Assembly (NCBI GenBank): GCA_027922465.2
Contig: BQMF02000032.1
Coordinates: 1,178,001 to 1,242,000 of the forward strand
DNA: 64,000 nucleotides
Origin: Turritopsis dohrnii
Taxonomy: Eukaryota > Cnidaria > Hydrozoa > Anthoathecata > Oceaniidae
Reading direction: 5' to 3'
The position numbers and the translations under genes were made by a program. Numbering within the stretch: the first letter of the stretch is position 1; every line of letters begins with the position of its first letter. Below are positions 22,630-36,170 of the stretch, piece by piece. The notes under the pieces are model-generated. The model saw only the letters and a program-made list of their open reading frames with translations. It was not told the DNA's origin and made no database searches.

Positions 22630-23887
22630 CCTTTCTAATTCTGTATGCATTATAAACAATGTCATGGGCAACACTTTATTTAGTCCAAACAAAACTAAAT
22701 AAACAAAACCAGTGTATGGATAAAACAAGACCAAGGCATCGTTTAAACAAAGAAATTAAATATTTATTGAGGCTATGCAACTCATCATATTATCATCCTA
22801 ATAATTAGCCTTATGGCTTATATACTATTTGCTGATGATAACCAAGCAAAATGCCACATAGTAAGTTAAGTTGTGAGGAATGTGTTTGTTATTAAAAACA
22901 TGTTCATTTTTTGAACATGTGACAATTTGTATATGATCGTATTTGCTCTTCCTTTTTTCGGTAGGGACGGTGACAAAAGAAACAGAAAAAAACATTAACT
23001 GGAACTAGTTGAATGGTAAGTACTCTTATTCTGACATTTTCCAAGTTCAAACAAATTTCCATGTAGACTCATCAAAGTAATTAGTGATTGTCAGATAGCA
23101 ATCGCTGTGAGTTCTGGAGTTGTGTTAAATAATGTTATCTTGTTGCTCTTTAAAAAGATAATTTCTAACTAAAGGCTTATATGTTTGAAACTAAAAATGT
23201 GGTACTAAGGTTTTGAATATAGTGCTTACCTAGTTTAGTACACACATTTTACCTTACAGGACTGTACAACTGCCAGACTGGATACAGTGTAGCAAGGAAA
23301 TTATACAGATATGTTGATTTACTTTTTTAATTTTGTTTTTACTTTGTTACGAATGACTTTCTAAATTTATTTTATTAGTTCCTAAGTTTCATTTGGCGTA
23401 TATACCAAACATTTCACCAATGGACAAATTTCTTCAGGAAAATAGAGAAATCTTTAACCTTTAACTTCCTTAATCATGGTTAGAAATTTGTTTTATATAT
23501 AACTAATAGTTTTGTGATTATCTTTTGTGGGTATTTGGAGAAAACCCGTGATCAGAAAAATATATATCGAAGTTACAAACAATGCGTCACAGATAATCAT
23601 ATAGGTTGTCTGTCTCTATTTTTTTAAGAGGAAACACTTTGACTGCTTATAAAGACAAATTGACTTGTAATTTGTGACAGATGTGTATGTAAATGTGTGG
23701 TTAATGATATTACTGTATGTAAATATCATTCATTGTATTCATGATATAACACTAAGGAAGATAATTCTGAAACCATAATAAATCCTTTAAATTTTTAATT
23801 TATAACATTTTGATTAATGTCTGTTATGATCTTGTTATGATTTGCTTTAGTTTATTGGTTTGGAACCTGAGATAGTTGGTTAGGACA
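22630..23887. other. No gene recognised
   Basis: AT-rich flank upstream of the KDZ-like gene; probably its 5' region. No promoter element can be named. Confidence 0.45.
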
Positions 23888-26800
23888 ATGGATCAGCAAA
23901 ACACATCATCAACAAGTATGGCATGCATCAATGGTACTACCTACTCCTCCACGAATGTCTATTCCTTCAGTCAAAATATTTTCATTTTTAATAACATACT
24001 ATCTTAAAGATAATGTAGCAGACTGTCTACTATGCATCCCTTTCTGAAATTCAATGCAATTAGATTGGTATCTTACACTTATTTTAAACAATTTAGAGCA
24101 TACAGAAGATGATCATTTGCAGCAAAGCAGTATGCTACATTTGTCTACAAATAATGGTTAGTATGTTCATTTATATTCAACTGACAATATATAACATTGT
24201 TGGCATAAATGTTTATGAATGTGCATTATTATGTATTTTTCTTTTTCATAGAAAGTGTTGAAAGATTTTCTGCTTTGCTTATAAATTCACTGGAAGCTGC
24301 AAACTACGAAAAACACATCCAGCAGTCAATTACTTCGACCATATTCCTTGAAGATCCATCTAAAAAGCATACGTTGGGAACTCCACATATGTTAGTTGTT
24401 GAAAAGCAGATATTGTTACTAGCTTCATATCCAAATTGAACTGATGGAATTCTCTACTGTATACCACTGGTGTTTAATTTGAATGGACAATTTATTTTAT
24501 ATTTGAGGTATGTGAAGAACATTTAAAATTACAAATATCTTCTTGCTTTCAAATCATATGTTTATTGTATTATTTTCTCTTCAGGTGTTTTGAATCTGGT
24601 GTTTTGAAACAGTTTCTCCAAAGCAATTGGAAATGTTTATTTGCAGATTTAATTAAAAAGTTTAATATTCAAGAATGTTATATTATGCATATTTACAATG
24701 ACTGGGACATTGCAGCAACATTACAACATCGTGAAAATTTGAAACCTGGTTAGTAAAAAGGATTATATTCTCTATCTTCTGGTTCTAATGCTATGATCTT
24801 TTCTTATGTCTTCACTATAAATCATCTTATTCAGTGGCTTTACTTTTTTTAGATACTACACCTGCCAAAAATTCAGTTATGTTTAAAAATATAACTCAGC
24901 ATAATAAAACATCAGTGTCAAAATATTTACCACTTGCCCATGCTACAATCCAGAAACAATTTGATGAATATGCACCTGGTTATGTGGTGTTTTGCAAACG
25001 AATGTCCCTTTATTCACAGGACAGTTGAAGTGCTGATAACTAGTGAGCTTTATAAACTTATTAGCTTTGGTATGAAACCTGCTAGCCTCTTTCCATCTAA
25101 TTAATTCGTTTTGTTTTAGTTATTTCAAGTTGCACAATCTTGGGGATTCTCTTTTGTGGGACAGAAAAATAAAAGATTACATGCTAGATCCACATCTTAA
25201 TCAACTTTCTATTAATGGTGCAGTCGAAAAATTCAAAGATGTTGAATTTCTTTCTGTAGAGCAACAGTTTTTCGTGTTATCTTCATGCCCCAATTATCAT
25301 CATTGGGCTTCAAGTAAAGCACACGGAGTCAAAAAGGAAGAGCATTTCCTACCTAAAGGAAAATCACCACGCCACCAGATTATGACTACTGTTCTTAGTA
25401 GGATTTTAGAACTTGACAATGAAAGTAGTGAAATAGATAAGATAAGAGCTCACTTAAAAACTATTCTTTCTTTTGTGGATGCTAACAAGTATCATATTGT
25501 TCCAGTCAATTTGCCTCACTTTTCGTTGGAACGAACATCAGTAAATCCTCGAAAACGTGTCAAACTTAACTCAAATGATTTGCTAGACTTCCTTGGAATA
25601 ACAGATGAAGAGTATGACACAATGAAAATCCAAACAACAGTTGGTACCCAATCTATCTACAATTCCTTTAAAAGCAACCTCATTGGAGATGGAACTCTAC
25701 TATGGCGAGTGAATTACCTAATGATGAAATTGTGGTTATGAATGATTACAACTCGGAAACCGGAAATTTTAAGGTGGCAATATAATATGCTTTTAAAAAC
25801 TGTTACATTGGTTGTAACTTTATCAGTCCTCTAAATATGTTTTATATTTCTACTTTCTTTTTTGCAGTTTAATGAATACGTGATAGTAACAAAGACAATG
25901 ATGGAAGGTAGAATGGCATACACTTGCACATGTGAAACATATAGAACGTTGATGTCAACAGTGTTGGTTAATTTCGGTGAAAATGATTGGGAAGGGATTA
26001 CTTGTTGTCATTGTAGGATTTTTGCAGAAATTCATGACATGGTAAGATGGTAGTATATAGAGGATCTAGAAATTGTAACGTCATTACAACGGTGTTTATA
26101 CTAACGGTAATTTAATTTTTCATAGAATGTTGAAAGCATCTCAGATAGCTTGTTAGTCAAAAAAATAAAAACTGGTATCGATACTGCAAAAGAACCGGTT
26201 GTTAACTTGCCATCAACCTACGCAGATATTGAGAAGTTTTCTGTGTGTGTTGGTTTCGATGTTGAGTTTGCGCACATGTTTAAATCGAAATCAAACAACC
26301 AAGTATATGTTAAGTGTTGCTCTGGAATTTGCCAGAGTCAGTTCAGTAAGAAGAAAAACATCATTCAACTTAATACATGTACTACGCTGTGTCCACATCT
26401 TAAATTCCTTAAATGCCATCTGGACTTTCGCAAAAATGAATATGCTATGCTGCAAACGTGTAATGCCGATGAGGTAAATGAATCAGATGTTGATGATGCT
26501 AATTTCGGTGACGATGATGATGATGATAACAACGAAGAATGTGTCAATGAATTTCTAGAAGAAGATGGCGATGAAAGGAATGTTTCCGATGAATTCAACG
26601 AAGTAAGTTTTCATGTTGCCCAGCTGATGTTTTCATTTATAAAAGTTTTTGAATAGAAGGGACGGTAAAGAGAAAAAGAAACAGAAGTACATATATATAA
26701 ACCTTGCTATATTGAATATTTGTTTCTTTCTTCAGCGGAGAGTTCCATTTAATCAATCTGATGGCTTTTGGAGATTTTATTCGCCATACCAGCGCAAAGT

Positions 26801-27924
26801 TGGTAATGATCCTTTCGATGACCAGTTAATTAAAAATTGCCTAGATCGACAGACGTATATATACAAAATTAAAAATTCCGATTTCCATGTGTCAATGTTT
26901 CCGAGCTGTAAAACAGAAGTTTGTGAATGCAAGGTAAATGTAGTCCAAGCTTTAATATGTATCATTTATGTATTTAGTCTTCGTGTATTTCCGTGAATGT
27001 CTTTTCCATTATTTGCCGGAATAAAACATGCACGATCAGTTGGAATGGTGCTTGTGAAAATATTTACCGCATTTCCGGATTAGTTTGTATCGGTGAAGAG
27101 GTCTGCTGGGAATTTATCGATATGGTAACAGAAATGAAGTGCAACTTCAACTCATTTTGTTCTCTAATGAACAAAACGTACATCCGCCACCAATCCCCTA
27201 GATTGTTTATGTCAGCAAAAACATTTCGGAAGTTATTTTTTTCGTGGGCTTCTAGTCAAAGTCGTGAATTTCGTACCCCGTGTCATTGGTGTGGATTTAC
27301 TCCTAAAGTTCTGGCTTGCGATGCAACGAAGGTTGGCATTCACCAGAAACATTGTAACATAAAACCAGTTGAGCCTTCCATACGTACCGATTTACAAAAT
27401 ACCCTTCATCGCCGTTTCGATAGATGTTTTCTCGCATATCCTCAAAAGTCTGACGATATACCAATATCCAAGCAAAAAGAAACCGAAAAGATTATCCGAG
27501 AGTCACGCATTCATCTCAAAGAACTTACGAAGATCTTCGTGTCGTTAACACTAGTATATGTGAGCAATTTAACTCATACCTTCAAAGTATCAAGGCCTCA
27601 GCTAAGCAGATGTCGCAAGATCATTTCATGTTTTTCATCCAGTACATGATAAATATATGGAATGAGAAGAAGAAAAAGTTGTTCGATCAAAAACTTCAGA
27701 TTGCTTTATCGGGTGCTGAGTAAGTGCGTTTTCTTTTTTTACTTAGAGTAATAAAATTTCTTTTTGTTAATAATTTGCATGACAGTAGCAGCAAATATCC
27801 TTCTTTTTAATACGAAAAAGAAATAATTGCAAAACATTAAATGTTTCTTCTATATCTATTTCCCTTTTCGTTATCAAATGATAGCCCATATCCTGATGAC
27901 CTTGCAAATAAGATGGCAAAATAA
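23888..27924 (+). pseudogene. KDZ/HMGXB3-like transposase-derived gene, near-complete but broken
   Basis: At least ten exons with good GT-AG sites: 23888-23933, 24097-24156, 24252-24508, 24585-24748, 24853-about 25024, 25120-25773, 25868-26041, 26126-26602, 26736-26933, 26978-27719 and 27885-27924 (stop). A Cys/His cluster (YTCTCETYR ... CCHCRIFAEIH) looks like a SWIM-type finger, followed by an acidic run and further Cys-rich modules (CECK, CRNKTC, PCHWCGF). VLACDATKVGI gives a likely first DDE Asp, and SICEQFNSYLQSIK a likely catalytic Glu near the C-terminus. This layout matches KDZ-type transposases and their HMGXB3 relatives, as I recall the family. Breaks: TGA at 24437-24439, uncertain phase after 24853, a frameshift near 25700 and a one-base loss near 27530. 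No terminal inverted repeats found. Confidence 0.6.
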
Positions 27925-27947
27925 GTAATTACCTTGAGATATTTGAT

Positions 27948-29570
27948 TTCACGGAACAAGTGCTCATTACAGATAGTTGAGTTCGCATAATAAGAACTCC
28001 ACGTTTCATCGACAAATCTGTCTGGTTGGTGAACAAGGTTAATTCAATGCGTTACCTTTCACGGAACAAGTGCTCGTTTCGGGAAGTTCATTTCGCATAA
28101 TAAGAACTCGACAGTTCATCAACAAATCTGTCTGGTTAGTGAACAACGTGGTGCATGCGGTTACCTTTCACGGAACAAGTGCTCGTCTCGGGAAGTTCAG
28201 TTCGCATAATAAGAAATCGACAATTCATCGACAAATCTGTCTTGTAGGTGAACAAGGTGGTGCATGCGTTACCTTTCACGGAATAAGTGCTCGTTTCGGG
28301 AAGTTCAGTTCGCATAACAAGAAATCGACAGTTCATCAACAAATCTGTCTGGTTAGTGAAAAAGGTGATCCATGCGTTGCATTTCACGGAACAAGTGCTC
28401 GTTTCGGGAAGTTCAGTTCGCATAATAAGAACTCGACGTTTCATCAACAAATCTGTCTGGTTGGTGAACAAGGTGATGCATGCGTTACCTTTCACGGAAC
28501 AAGTGCTCGTTTCGGGAAGTTCAGTTCGCATAATAAGAACTCGACAATTCATCGACAAATCTGTCTTGTAGGTGAACAAGGTGATGCATGCGGTTACCTT
28601 TTACGGAACAAGTGCTCGTATCGGGAAGTTCAGTTCGCATAATAAGAACTCGACAGTTCATCAACAAATCTGTCTGGTTAGTGAACAAGGTGATGCATGC
28701 GTTACATTTCACGGAACAAGTGCTCGTTTCGGGAAGTTCAGTTCGCATAATAAGAACTCGACGTTTCATCAACAAATCTGCCTGGTTGGTGAACAAGGTG
28801 ATGCATGCGTTACCTTTCACGGAACAAGTGCTCGTTTCGGGAAGTTCAGTTCGCATAATAAGAACTCGACAATTCATCGACAAATCTGTCTTGTAGGTGA
28901 ACAAGGTGATGCATGCGGTAACCTTTTACGGAACAAGTGCTCGTTTCGGGAAGTTCAGTTCGCATAATAAGAACTCCACAGTTCATCAACAAATCTGTCT
29001 GGTTAGTGAACAAGGTGATGCATGCGTTACATTTCACGGAACAAGTGCTCGTTTCGGGAAGTTCATTTCGCATAATAAGAACTCGACAATTCATCGACAA
29101 ATCTGTCTGGTTGGTGAACAAGGTGATGCATGCGTTACCTTTCACGGAACAAGTGCTCGTTTCGGGAAGTTCAGTTCGCATAATAAGAACTCGACAGTTC
29201 ATCAACAAATCTGTCTGGTTGGTGAACAACGTGATGCATGCGTTACCTTTCACGGAACAAGTGCTCGTTTCGGGAAGTTCAGTTCGCATAATAAGAACTC
29301 GACAATTCATCGACGAATCTGTCTTGTAGGTGAACAAGGTGATGCATGCGGTTACCTTTCACGGAACAAGTGCTCGTATCGGGAAGTTCAGTTCGCATAA
29401 TAAGAACTCGACAGTTCATCGACAAATCTGTCTGGTTAGTGAACAAGGTGATGCATGCGTTACCTTTCACGGAACAAGTGCTCGTTTCGGGAAGTTCAGT
29501 TCGCATAATAAGAACTCGACAATTCATCGACAAATCTGTCTTGTAGGTGAACAAGGTGCGAAGCAAGTGC
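27948..29570. repeat. 108-bp satellite array, about 15 units
   Basis: Units contain ACGGAACAAGTGCTCG, GTTCGCATAATAAGAACTC and GTTCATCAACAAATCTGTCT. Most are 108 bp; variants with GCATGCGGTTACC are 109 bp and occur at about 28158, 28588, 28913 and 29346, i.e. every three or four units, marking a higher-order pattern. Because 108 is divisible by three, long frames appear in several phases on both strands; no protein is implied. The array starts 24 bp after the KDZ-like stop codon. Confidence 0.9.
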
Positions 29571-32500
29571 TTATTTCGGGAATGTTGATGGAGAACTGTA
29601 ATGCGTGGCCATTGAACAAGTTAGGCAGTAGTGAGACGACCTGAATAGTATTTTTGTTGATGTTGGGCGAAGTGCGAAGATGATTTGTAATGCTTTACTG
29701 GAAATAGATGAAGTTACAGTAAAGTTATTTAAAATTGCGCACTTGAGAATGAATAAATCGGACGGTGCTTCTGGCGCGGTTGATGTTTTTGCAGAAAGGG
29801 TTACTGTCTTCTCATGAAGAAGCGAAGTCATTCAGCTACGTGGGACATTCCTTACCTTAGTACAAGTTGAAATTCAAATTTGAACTTGCAGGACACCTGC
29901 TAGGTGATACCACCATTGTAACGAGTGTATATTAATCCAAAAACAAAGAGTCATTATACTAAGGGGAAAGGTAGTTATGTTAATATAAAGGGGGCACACT
30001 AAATCAACGTAAATCTGTGGTCACCTTACAGTAAGATGAGACAGTGAAATGTGCGGCTATAGGGAATGAGATTTAGTTGTTAATTGCTAAGGTTAATAAA
30101 TAAGTCAGACCACCGTTCATGTTGGTTACAAGCCAATAACTAACGGATCTGTTGTGTCTTTTAATTTACGTATGAATATTAGCTCGGAATGATCGAAATA
30201 TAGAGAAAATGATGAAAAAATAAAGAACGATTTAAGATGTTTCTTTCTAAATAAAATATACAAAATTCTCCGCGGGGAAAGAGATATAATGGTCCACATG
30301 TTTTTGTGTCAACATCTTGCAATAACAACATTATTTGAAAACGTCATCTTCCCAAATTGATCAATTTATCCCATATAGAACGCATTCCACTATAACTGCC
30401 ATATAATCTTGGGAGGGTTACTGATCCTATTATATATGTTTCTGATGAACTGATGTCAGGTCATGCTATAACTTCCAGATGTCTGACAGGTGACTGTGCA
30501 TCAATGACTTGTCTTCTGTAATAAAATCAAAATATTATCAAGTGTTATATATTCTGTTCTCAGAAGTATAAATTATTGTTTGCTGTGAATCATATCTTTA
30601 TATCATTTATAGTTTAAGTCATGACCAGTTTTCAATTTATTGACATTTATTTAACTAATATTTATTTTCCATATTCATAGAACAAAAGACAAAATGTTGG
30701 TGAAATTTACAATCTTATCCAAAACTTTTCTGTCTTTGAAAATGAATCCAAAATCCAAACTTTAGTCTTTCAACAGAAAAACTTCAAGAAACTGCTTACA
30801 AGAGTGGAACCAAACTTCAGTGGTATCATTATATAGGCTAGTAACAGACGCCAACTACCAATATTTCCAAATGTCTCTGGTCTCTATTTTCAATATGGAA
30901 CATGTTAACCACAAATTAGGAAATACACATGCTGAACATACCATAACGCTCTTTTAGTGAACTATCTAGTATCTAAACATCCGAAGCATCTTTGAATCAT
31001 TTGAAAATCATAAGAAAATATACAATACCTTTTAATAATAAACAAAAACCACCACCACCACAAACAACAAAAAAAAATGAAAAGGCAGAAACAAAATGCC
31101 CTGATAGTACAGTTCTACGTTCTGCATGCAAAGTGAAGAAATAGAAGGATTTCATGATAGAACTCAAGCTGCTTATTCATTTGGCCTCTCTATTAAACTT
31201 AATAACGTAAAGGCAATTAGTACTTAACCAGAACACTATGCATTCCAACCACAAATAACTTAAGACACATTAATAAACATTGATTTCTTTATTAAAACTA
31301 CAAAGAAATCGAAAATAATATAATTATAAACAACAACACAGAAAGATTTTGAATGTCACTAGTTGGAAGAAAGATAGTGCATTTACTCCTGCTTGTAATT
31401 GAATAATTTTTATTAAATTCAGATAGGCAAGTTACCAGCTGCAAACAGGAACATAGGAACATTAAGATCAGAGTTTTAAAGTGAGAGAATTATCACATAG
31501 TCCCAAAATTTGCCTAGAATAACACAAAATGAAAAAAAAAAAAAAAAATAAGGAAGGAAAAAATCCATGATTAACATTTAGTATCCTTCAAGGATTTGGG
31601 CTGGGATATAGTAACAAACCATCAAGCAAGGCCCTTTAACCCTGTGTTATTTAAAAAAAACAAAAAAACAATTGTTCCGGCTAAAAGAAAATATAAGGTT
31701 GTTCATTTGAGATACTTCCAAGACTATCTAAAGAGGACACCACTGCAATATTGCTTAAGTTGAGTAGATAAAGTTCTCTCTGCAAAATGATAGGTTGAAA
31801 TACAAATGCTTATCATTACAAGACTCACAAAACATAGTTCCTAAGACAATCAAATGAAGGATTTTATGCTTTACAAGTTTAAAGATAACATTACCATAAT
31901 TAGGAAAAGTTTGGAGATATGAATATTATGGATGACATAATGATAAAGTGAGTAGAAATTACACCAAAGAAACTTCACCTTTCTCGAGTGATACATTCAA
32001 AATTGTTGATTAATATCATAAACTATATGCAAACTAAACTACCTGGAAAAAACTTGACTGAAATGATTAAAAAATCACATAAGAATATAATATCATCCTC
32101 TTACAAAACCTCTTATAAATCTTCTCAATGTTTAAAAGCTTGCTTTGATAAGGCCTTCAAAAAGTGGTTTGTGAGATAGATTTGAAACCTTTTTAGAAAA
32201 AGGTGTATTACAGGCTTTTTTTTATAAGCATAGGCAAATTTGGGGCAGAGTCAAGTATGCTTAAATTTTACCTTCAAACCAGGGTGATATATGCTGAATA
32301 AAGGACAAGGGCAGATGCAAAGACTGGCCAAAGACACAACCAAGGCAAATGGCTAACAAAACATGAAATGAAAGAAAGCATGACCTACCAGATAGCCAGT
32401 ATAAACTTGAATGTGTGCAAAAGTTGATGAGTATATAAGTTTTAACTCCACAACATGATGAATTGGAATGAAAAAAAAACTTAGTATCAAAGTAAATCAA

Positions 32501-34355
32501 TAAGTAATTAATTAAATATCCAAGGTGATAATAAAGTTTATCAAAAAAGTACAAGTAAAAATTAATTAAACAATTAACAAAACAATGAGGTAACAGAAAA
32601 AATAGATCAAATAAAAATACAATGTGTAAAAACAGAACCTTAAAGAACAAAACCAAAGTAGCAACACTTAAATTTGGAAATTTTTTTGATTATAAGTTTT
32701 TGAATATTATGCTTGCACCACAGACCTTCCTCACTTCAACTATAAAAAGTGAAATATACCTAATTGATTATTAATGCTTATTCACAAACTTAAGGAATAC
32801 AAAAATCATTTTAGTGAACCACAGAAGAAATTTTGGACAGTAATTAGCTGTCACAAAGAATCACTTGTGCTAATTATGGTCTACATAGAAGTATCTGACT
32901 AACTGCACTCTTTCATTGTGTTTCAGTAATGGATGAAAATGGGTGTAACAAAAGGCTTAGCAATGGAATGCTATGTCAACAATAACAATACTCTCAAGTG
33001 CCTCATTGTAGGAGGGTCATAATAAGCAGGGGAGGTTGTGCTGCAAGGGAAATATAATAAAAAGGGGAGGGTGCACATTAAAAGGGAAAAAAGGAAACAT
33101 TATACTTTCTGTTAAAAAATGTTAATGTTCTTCTTGTTCATATTATTTATTTGTTTGTTCTCGTTAAGATGTTAAGATTTTGTTGCATCTGAAATGATTG
33201 TCTCTATTATTATTTTAATAACTTCCTCATCACTAGCCAAAAATCTACTGAAAAAGTTAAGTTGCACCTTGAAAGTCTAACATGTCTAATTTTAGTTACT
33301 GACCTAGTGAATTCATAAAACGGGAGGGTTCTAATAATGGGGTAGGGGTGGTGGATTTAGAAAAATTTGGTACTCTGGAGAGGAGGTCGTAATAAAGTTA
33401 AATGGATGGTGAACTTTTCCCAAAAATGCAAGAGACCCCCCCCCCCCCCCACCCCCCTACAATTAGGCACTGGAGAGTAAAAGACTAACACCAGGAAAGC
33501 GCATGGATAATCAAGAAATACAAATTATAAGACAAATTACTAGAGTCCTTTTGTTATCCAAGCTGCCCTTCATACAACAAACATTAATTTTCACAATGTT
33601 CATTCTTGTCATTGAAATTTCTCATAAGTTATGAAATTCTCAGGATTAATAGTTAATGGCAACAAATCATCAGTTATAATCTCACAAACTCTATTGCAAT
33701 AACTGTTCCATTATATAGTACTTCTGACGCTACCACAACTCCACAATAATAATGTATTTGCTCAATTTTCACAATTTATAATTTTTCCTCTTTCTTTGGC
33801 AGACACATATTTCAGTAGTCTGTTTTTTCCAATTTTCCAATTTTGCGTATAGATATCTAGTTAATATTAAATTAGTTTTGCAATCTACTATTACAGCAAA
33901 CATATTAATCACTAAAAGGCAATATATGGACTCTACTGAAGATATGAAAAAATTGGTTTTTATATTTATAATTGTTAAGTTGGACAATTGAAAATTGACT
34001 AAATTTACTTTGCTGCCATGTTTCTATGAGCTTCTTCCACTGAAATTTTTAATCGTACTGCGCAAGCGTTGTGGTTGGTTGTGAAATTTTTATTTCTATT
34101 TTTATTAATTAATTTGCATAAGGTACATAATACTTAATCTTTTTATTTAAATAAATTTTTAGGGATATAAGTTGAGAACTAACAAGATAAAAACATTTGG
34201 AAAGTCATCATTGCATTGGGAATCAAAGAATGATTTATCCATATATACCATTACTCAATAATATTAAATCACAGCGCAATTATCTAAATGGGAAGAGACT
34301 ATAAATAATAGCTGTCGAGCCAATTCTTTAGCAAACAGTCAGGGAAATCAGCTTA
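29571..34355. other. Long gene-free stretch
   Basis: Nearly 4.8 kb of AT-rich sequence with poly-A runs (about 31530), a short CCA run (31050) and a C run (33437-33460). The longest frame (131 codons, 32261-32656 minus) is low-complexity Phe/Leu and has no support. Nothing recognisable. Confidence 0.6.
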
Positions 34356-34637
34356 GGGGACATTCACATAGTACGTACGCACAAAAAGTCGAAAATCAGA
34401 CCCCCCTGCCCCCTTGTACGCAAACATACGCATCTACTCCACCAATTGCAATGTATCTCATAATTATTCTAATCAGCTAAAATCGATTTATTTCAAGGAA
34501 AAAAAGCAACAAAAAATATTTTTTTGTGTGTACGTACTTTTCCCCAGCACCCCTACCCTCCCCCTAGTACGCAAGCGTACGCTTTTGCAGAGACCCCCCT
34601 TCCCCCCTTTGTGCGTACATACTATGTGAATGTCCCC
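34356..34637. mobile_element. TTA-flanked MITE
   Basis: GGGGACATTCACATAGTACG and its inverse CATACTATGTGAATGTCCCC bound 282 bp, with perfect TTA on both sides. A 3-bp TTA duplication fits PIF/Harbinger. No coding capacity. Confidence 0.75.
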
Positions 34638-34844
34638 TTATAACGGGACCCCTCAAACATGTGATCCCTTTTCTGAACCAAGCTGTGTGTCTGTGTTGAA
34701 TTAGTTTGCAGGATAGCAAAAGTCATCTGATCTGAACTGACATTGTCTTGCTATATTATATATTAGTATTTTAAGTACAGCATGACCAAACACTACAATG
34801 AAGTACGAATGCAAGAAGAAAACAACAAACAGAAAGCAAGATAG

Positions 34845-34980
34845 ATACCATCAACCAACAAAACTTTGAACAGCATCAAAACTTTCAATGTGGTTCGATG
34901 TGGTATGTTTATTTCGTTGATACGGTTGTTTAGCTGTTCAAAGTTCTGACGCTGTTCAAAGTTTTGTTGGTTGACGGTAT
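34845..34980. mobile_element. 136-bp foldback MITE
   Basis: ATACCATCAACCAACAAAAC pairs with GTTTTGTTGGTTGACGGTAT; arms extend through CTTTGAACAGC. Almost entirely palindromic. Target duplication unclear. Confidence 0.65.
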
Positions 34981-36067
34981 GTATTAAAGGAAAATCATAT
35001 CAGCTAATGTGACATGACATGTGGGCCGGATAGTTTCAAAATATGCCTCCCCTCATCTTTTAAGAAAGAAAATCGGGTCGAAAACAGTCTACCTGGTGCA
35101 AATCTAAGAAACATTGCGTTTATGCTACAATTGCAGCATAAACCCTGGATCCTGCAAATTTAGCTGTTTTCCTTGACTGGGGCAAATAAAGAGGTATTGC
35201 ATTTCTGCTTGTCAACTAATCATAAGAGATCATAAGAAAAAAGGTATCTAGACTGCTCTACTTAACATAACATTATGATATTTCTTGGAGGCTAACATTT
35301 AGTATTAGTCTTTGACTATTTATGTTAGTCCCCTTGCTGCCATGTGATATGTTAACAAATCCTCTCTGGGTTGTTAAAATATTTTAGTTACCACTTACTT
35401 TAAAAACTGAGAGCTTCTTTAGAGGGGGGAGACAACCTCCAACATAAACCCACAGAGACATTTTGCTAAGCTGAGTGTGTAGGATGTGGAATGATTGGGA
35501 AAATCATAATACAAGACGACAAATTTAAGAAAAATTAGAAAATTATCAAATATCAAATAAGAAAAGCAAAAAAGCTTTTCCCTCACTCTGTAGCATGTTT
35601 TGGTTCATGAGCTACACAACTTTAAGTGCACCGCATGCATCGTGGCCAATCAGAAACGTTTATATACTAGAGCGAGCTATGAACCTCCCCGTACTGGTAG
35701 TAAGGTTTTTTAAATTGGTAAACATAGAATACAATAACATAAAAATGACGCAGAAAATATTTTTCAAAGGGTCCGTGGAGCTCCTAGAAATTAAGCCTTT
35801 TCAAAATGCCCTTTTCCGCAATAACTTTTTAAAACTAAATATATTGAAGATAAAATTATATTCATTAGATAGGGAATTTTATAAGGTTTTCAAAAATATA
35901 TACTTTGTTGATGAAAAAATAACCATATCAAAAGTTATGGACACAAAACTGAAAACATGCATGGGGTGATGATTATCCTTAAGCCGAAAAGCTTTTGTCG
36001 AAATAAATAAATTATATTTTAATTATAGAACTAAAAATGGCGAATACTTTTATTGACTATAATCAGT
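34981..36067. other. No gene recognised
   Basis: Contains a 124-codon plus-strand frame (35595-35969) with no known motif and no splice context; treated as chance. Confidence 0.45.
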
Positions 36068-36170
36068 GACCCAATTAAAATCATTGGCGCCCAGTCAGCT
36101 GGCAAAGCTTCAAGATCAAATAATATTCCCACCCGCAATTTTAACTAAAGAATGATAAAGCCACACATAT

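Noticed and set aside
28000..29570. CRISPR array
   Set aside because: Repeats are contiguous 108-bp units without unique spacers, in a eukaryotic context.
28070..29644. Long repetitive frames on both strands
   Set aside because: The 108-bp satellite unit is divisible by three, so frames stay open in several phases; no start context or other coding sign.
32261..32656. 131-codon minus-strand frame
   Set aside because: Low-complexity Phe/Leu composition in AT-rich DNA, no motif, no splice or poly(A) context.
35595..35969. 124-codon plus-strand frame
   Set aside because: No recognisable domain and no conserved partner in the window.
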